DNA from: Gammaproteobacteria bacterium
Lineage (GTDB): Bacteria > Pseudomonadota > Gammaproteobacteria > Arenicellales > Arenicellaceae
Assembly (NCBI GenBank): GCA_017854775.1
Contig: JAFMHC010000015.1
Span: 1-42,700, forward strand
Direction: 5' to 3'
DNA: 42,700 nt
A program made the translations under genes and the position numbers. Below the pieces are notes generated by a model. That model saw only the letters and a program-made list of their open reading frames with translations. It was not told the DNA's origin and did not search any database. Positions 40,740-42,700 of the stretch are shown here, piece after piece. The first letter of the stretch is position 1. Every line of letters starts with the position of its first letter.

Positions 40740-41351
40740 ATGCGATACAGCAATACACATAAGAAACAAACTGAGCAGAATATCACAAACGCAGCTTTAG
40801 ATGAGTTTAGATCTAACGGCTATCACGGGGTTGGTATAGACGGCATAGCAAAATCTGCTGGTGTTACCTCGGGCGCGTTCTATACTCATTTCGGTTCGAA
40901 ATCTGATGCTTTTTTACGGGCAATCGAAGTAGGTCTCAAACAGGTCAGTAATGAGCTCGATCGAAGGCGCACTGAAGATACCGGTGAATGGTTGTCAGAG
41001 TTCTTAGATTGGTATCTGACGCCCCCTGATGCAGCCGATGCAATGAGCAAGGCGACGCTCCAGGCCTTTCCAATTCAAGGTGGCTGTGCTCTCACATCAC
41101 TAGCCCCGGAAGTGTGTCGGTCTGGCACCCAAGCGAAGCATGTATTCGAGAAAGAATTAATGACCACAATAGCGTTAATTAAAGATGGACTCGATGAAGG
41201 CGGAAACAAAGAGGCTTGGTCGATTCTCTCAAGCCTGATAGGGGCAATAACTCTTGCGCGATCAGTCAAAAACAATGATACCGCGGTGGAGATTCTGAGT
41301 TCGGTGCTGTCAACTACGCTTGATTTATTAAAAGAAACAGAGCCAGCCTAA
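40740..41351 (+). CDS. TetR/AcrR-family transcriptional regulator
   Basis: This 203-residue protein has an N-terminal HTH (about 10-56: ITNAALDEFRSNGYHGVGID, KSAGVTSGAFYTHFGSKSDAF) and an all-helical ligand-binding domain. It probably represses the divergent diiron-protein gene and itself, releasing on binding a small ligand. The C-terminal part has CALTSLAPEVCRS, like the C-terminal domain of TetR proteins near short-chain oxidoreductases. The ATG at 40740 follows a GGGG stretch. The ligand is unknown. Confidence 0.93.
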   Translation: MRYSNTHKKQTEQNITNAALDEFRSNGYHGVGIDGIAKSAGVTSGAFYTHFGSKSDAFLRAIEVGLKQVSNELDRRRTEDTGEWLSEFLDWYLTPPDAADAMSKATLQAFPIQGGCALTSLAPEVCRSGTQAKHVFEKELMTTIALIKDGLDEGGNKEAWSILSSLIGAITLARSVKNNDTAVEILSSVLSTTLDLLKETEPA

Positions 41352-41388
41352 CAACGGTTACCACTGGCTATTGATAATAAGGAAGAGC

Positions 41389-42141
41389 TTAGTCTAAACT
41401 GCAAAAACGCTTCACTAAGCCGTTAAATGTGGCGGATATTCTACTAGAATTGCCCGTCCAACTTTTTGCTTCCAAGGCCAGTTCAGCATCAATTGGCTGG
41501 ATGGCTCCAGCGGCCGAAGCTATTATTTGCAATTTTGCAGCACGCTCGAATTGCAGAGCTAAAATACAAGCTCTTTCAACCGAGTCTGCAACCACCACAA
41601 GGCCGTGATGAGCAAGTAAAGCGGCGCTCTTATCGCCCAAGGCCGCCGAAATTACTTCACCCTCGTCATAACCCACCGGAACACCAGGCCATTCCTTCAG
41701 AAAGCCGACATCGTCATACAATATACAAGTGTCCATATGAGAAATTATCAGAGGAGACCCTAACATCGACAACGCGGAAGTATAAAGTGGGTGGGTATGT
41801 ACAACGCATTTAATGTCGCTTCTCGCCTCATATAAACTGATGTGAAATCTATTAGCCGGGCTTGGTATTCCTTTGCCATCTACGACGTTTAATTCTTTAT
41901 CAACTTCTAAGAGAGTCCTTTCGTTCGATTCAGCAAGCCCAGCCCCCAGTGCTTGAGTAACGTATCTCTGTTCAGAAATTTTTGCAGTTATTTGGCCAGC
42001 CAACCCCGATTCATGACCAAATTCGGCCAGAATTTTGCAGGTGAAAGCTACCTTTTTCTTAATGCTTATATCCAACTGACTAAACTCACGCTCAATCTTG
42101 CCAATCTCTTTCTCAATAATAGACTTTTTATTAGATGTCAT
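41389..42141 (-). CDS. Class II aldolase/adducin-family protein
   Basis: This 250-residue protein has the zinc ligands of class II aldolases: HTHP (H115, H117) and AHHGLV (H178 or H179). FHISLYEARSDIKCVVHTHP supplies the upstream region. Relatives split sugar phosphates such as fuculose-1-phosphate or decarboxylate sugar acids, but many related proteins act on other substrates. It overlaps the upstream MFS gene by 11 bases, so it likely acts on a compound brought in by that transporter. GGGG precedes the ATG. Confidence 0.88.
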   Translation of the reverse strand: MTSNKKSIIEKEIGKIEREFSQLDISIKKKVAFTCKILAEFGHESGLAGQITAKISEQRYVTQALGAGLAESNERTLLEVDKELNVVDGKGIPSPANRFHISLYEARSDIKCVVHTHPLYTSALSMLGSPLIISHMDTCILYDDVGFLKEWPGVPVGYDEGEVISAALGDKSAALLAHHGLVVVADSVERACILALQFERAAKLQIIASAAGAIQPIDAELALEAKSWTGNSSRISATFNGLVKRFCSLD

Positions 42142-42700
42142 CTTTAATTCCCCAATCCCACTGCTTCTTCAAGACAGCATATTGCCATATAAAAACAATG
42201 CCAGCGATGCTGCCAAAGATAAGTATACTCGAGCTAAATCCAATAGACTCCGATGCATAACCTGCAATCACAGATGGCAACCCGAGGCCTAAATAAGCAA
42301 ACAAAGAGTAACCAGACACAGCCCTCGCTTTATGCTCACCAGCGGACTCAACAACAGTAAATAGTCCACCCAAATATATAAATCCAAAACCAGAAGCACC
42401 AGCCATAGTAGTAGCGATCATCACCAACGGCAGCGATTTAATCGAAACACCAATTAAAAGTAGTATGATCGAAAGAAAACTAAGAATATAGCCTACCCGC
42501 AACGACCATTGGGGCGTGTGCCTCCAAGACATTGGCTGGACTAATGCACCGGTAGATATTGACAAGAAAACGATTAACCCAGCCCAATTGTTATAGCCAT
42601 AATCGGTCACAATTAAGGGAACCATAGAAATAAATATTCCATTTACCGACCATGCAGCGAATACTCCCATGCATGGCAGCATCATTTCTGCCGTAAAATA
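42131..42700 (-). CDS. MFS transporter, C-terminal part (runs off the window)
   Basis: The frame is open to the window edge (it reads YFTAEMMLPCMG at that end), so only about the last 189 residues are present. They form about five to six hydrophobic helices (for example GLIVFLSISTGALV, YILSFLSIILLLIGV, GYSLFAYLGLGLPSVIAGYA), the C-terminal half of an MFS protein. YLGLGLPSVIAGYASESIGF is typical of drug- or metabolite-type MFS members. A Met at 42685 is internal and not the start. It is transcribed with the class II aldolase-family gene. Confidence 0.85.
   Translation of the reverse strand, partial: YFTAEMMLPCMGVFAAWSVNGIFISMVPLIVTDYGYNNWAGLIVFLSISTGALVQPMSWRHTPQWSLRVGYILSFLSIILLLIGVSIKSLPLVMIATTMAGASGFGFIYLGGLFTVVESAGEHKARAVSGYSLFAYLGLGLPSVIAGYASESIGFSSSILIFGSIAGIVFIWQYAVLKKQWDWGIKDDI

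Overview
The window looks like a chromosomal stretch from a marine-type gammaproteobacterium of moderate GC content. This rests on the mix of gene families: carbohydrate-type TonB-dependent receptors with a halogenase-like flavoprotein, SapC and a DUF6445-like protein, a BLUF photoreceptor, an H-NOX sensor, RtcB and a periplasmic LigE-type ligase. I cannot name the genus from sequence alone. No rRNA, tRNA or CRISPR array is visible.

Layout. 1-200: right end of an IS3-family-like element and a 27-bp tandem repeat. 230-6609: housekeeping and stress genes (tandem Usp protein, BLUF protein, an uncharacterised protein paired with the RNA ligase RtcB, a small DUF2892-like membrane protein, an exported ATP-dependent DNA ligase). 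6996-10503: a two-gene operon for secreted proteins, including a metzincin-like protease, behind a perfect dyad. 10588-10748: a 161-bp MITE-like element. 10868-25223: a Wzx/Wzy-type exopolysaccharide cluster with its own regulatory operon. 25375-25535: a decayed fragment of a sugar transporter gene. 25648-39193: a sugar or glycan uptake locus (oxidoreductase, MFS sugar porter, DUF6445-like protein, SapC, halogenase-like protein, TonB receptor, FecR, ECF sigma factor, STN-type TonB receptor). 39537-42700: a haem-oxygenase-like diiron protein divergent from a TetR regulator, then a class II aldolase-family protein and the end of an MFS transporter that runs off the window.

The most striking system is the exopolysaccharide cluster. 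Three adjacent genes (25223 down to 22339) encode a MerR/BldC-type helix-turn-helix fused to a receiver domain, a stand-alone H-NOX haem nitric-oxide sensor, and a soluble hybrid kinase with HisKA, HATPase, REC and HPt domains. Together they make a complete four-step phosphorelay (H90, D378, H526, D119). The same operon continues into a Wzx-type flippase and a glycosyltransferase. A tandem motif, TGATAA-N3-TGATAM with a 9-bp period, occurs in front of the regulator gene and four times in the divergent promoter region of the polysaccharide operons (13682-14013). In a scan by eye I saw this tandem form nowhere else. The simplest reading is nitric-oxide control of a probably sulfated exopolysaccharide by a dedicated DNA-binding regulator acting directly on the biosynthesis promoters, rather than through cyclic-di-GMP.

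The uptake locus resembles a polysaccharide-utilisation locus with FecI/FecR-type surface signalling. An STN-bearing receptor would sense a ligand outside and signal through FecR to the sigma factor, which could drive the receptor, halogenase-like, SapC, DUF6445 and MFS/oxidoreductase genes. The substrate is not readable from the sequence.
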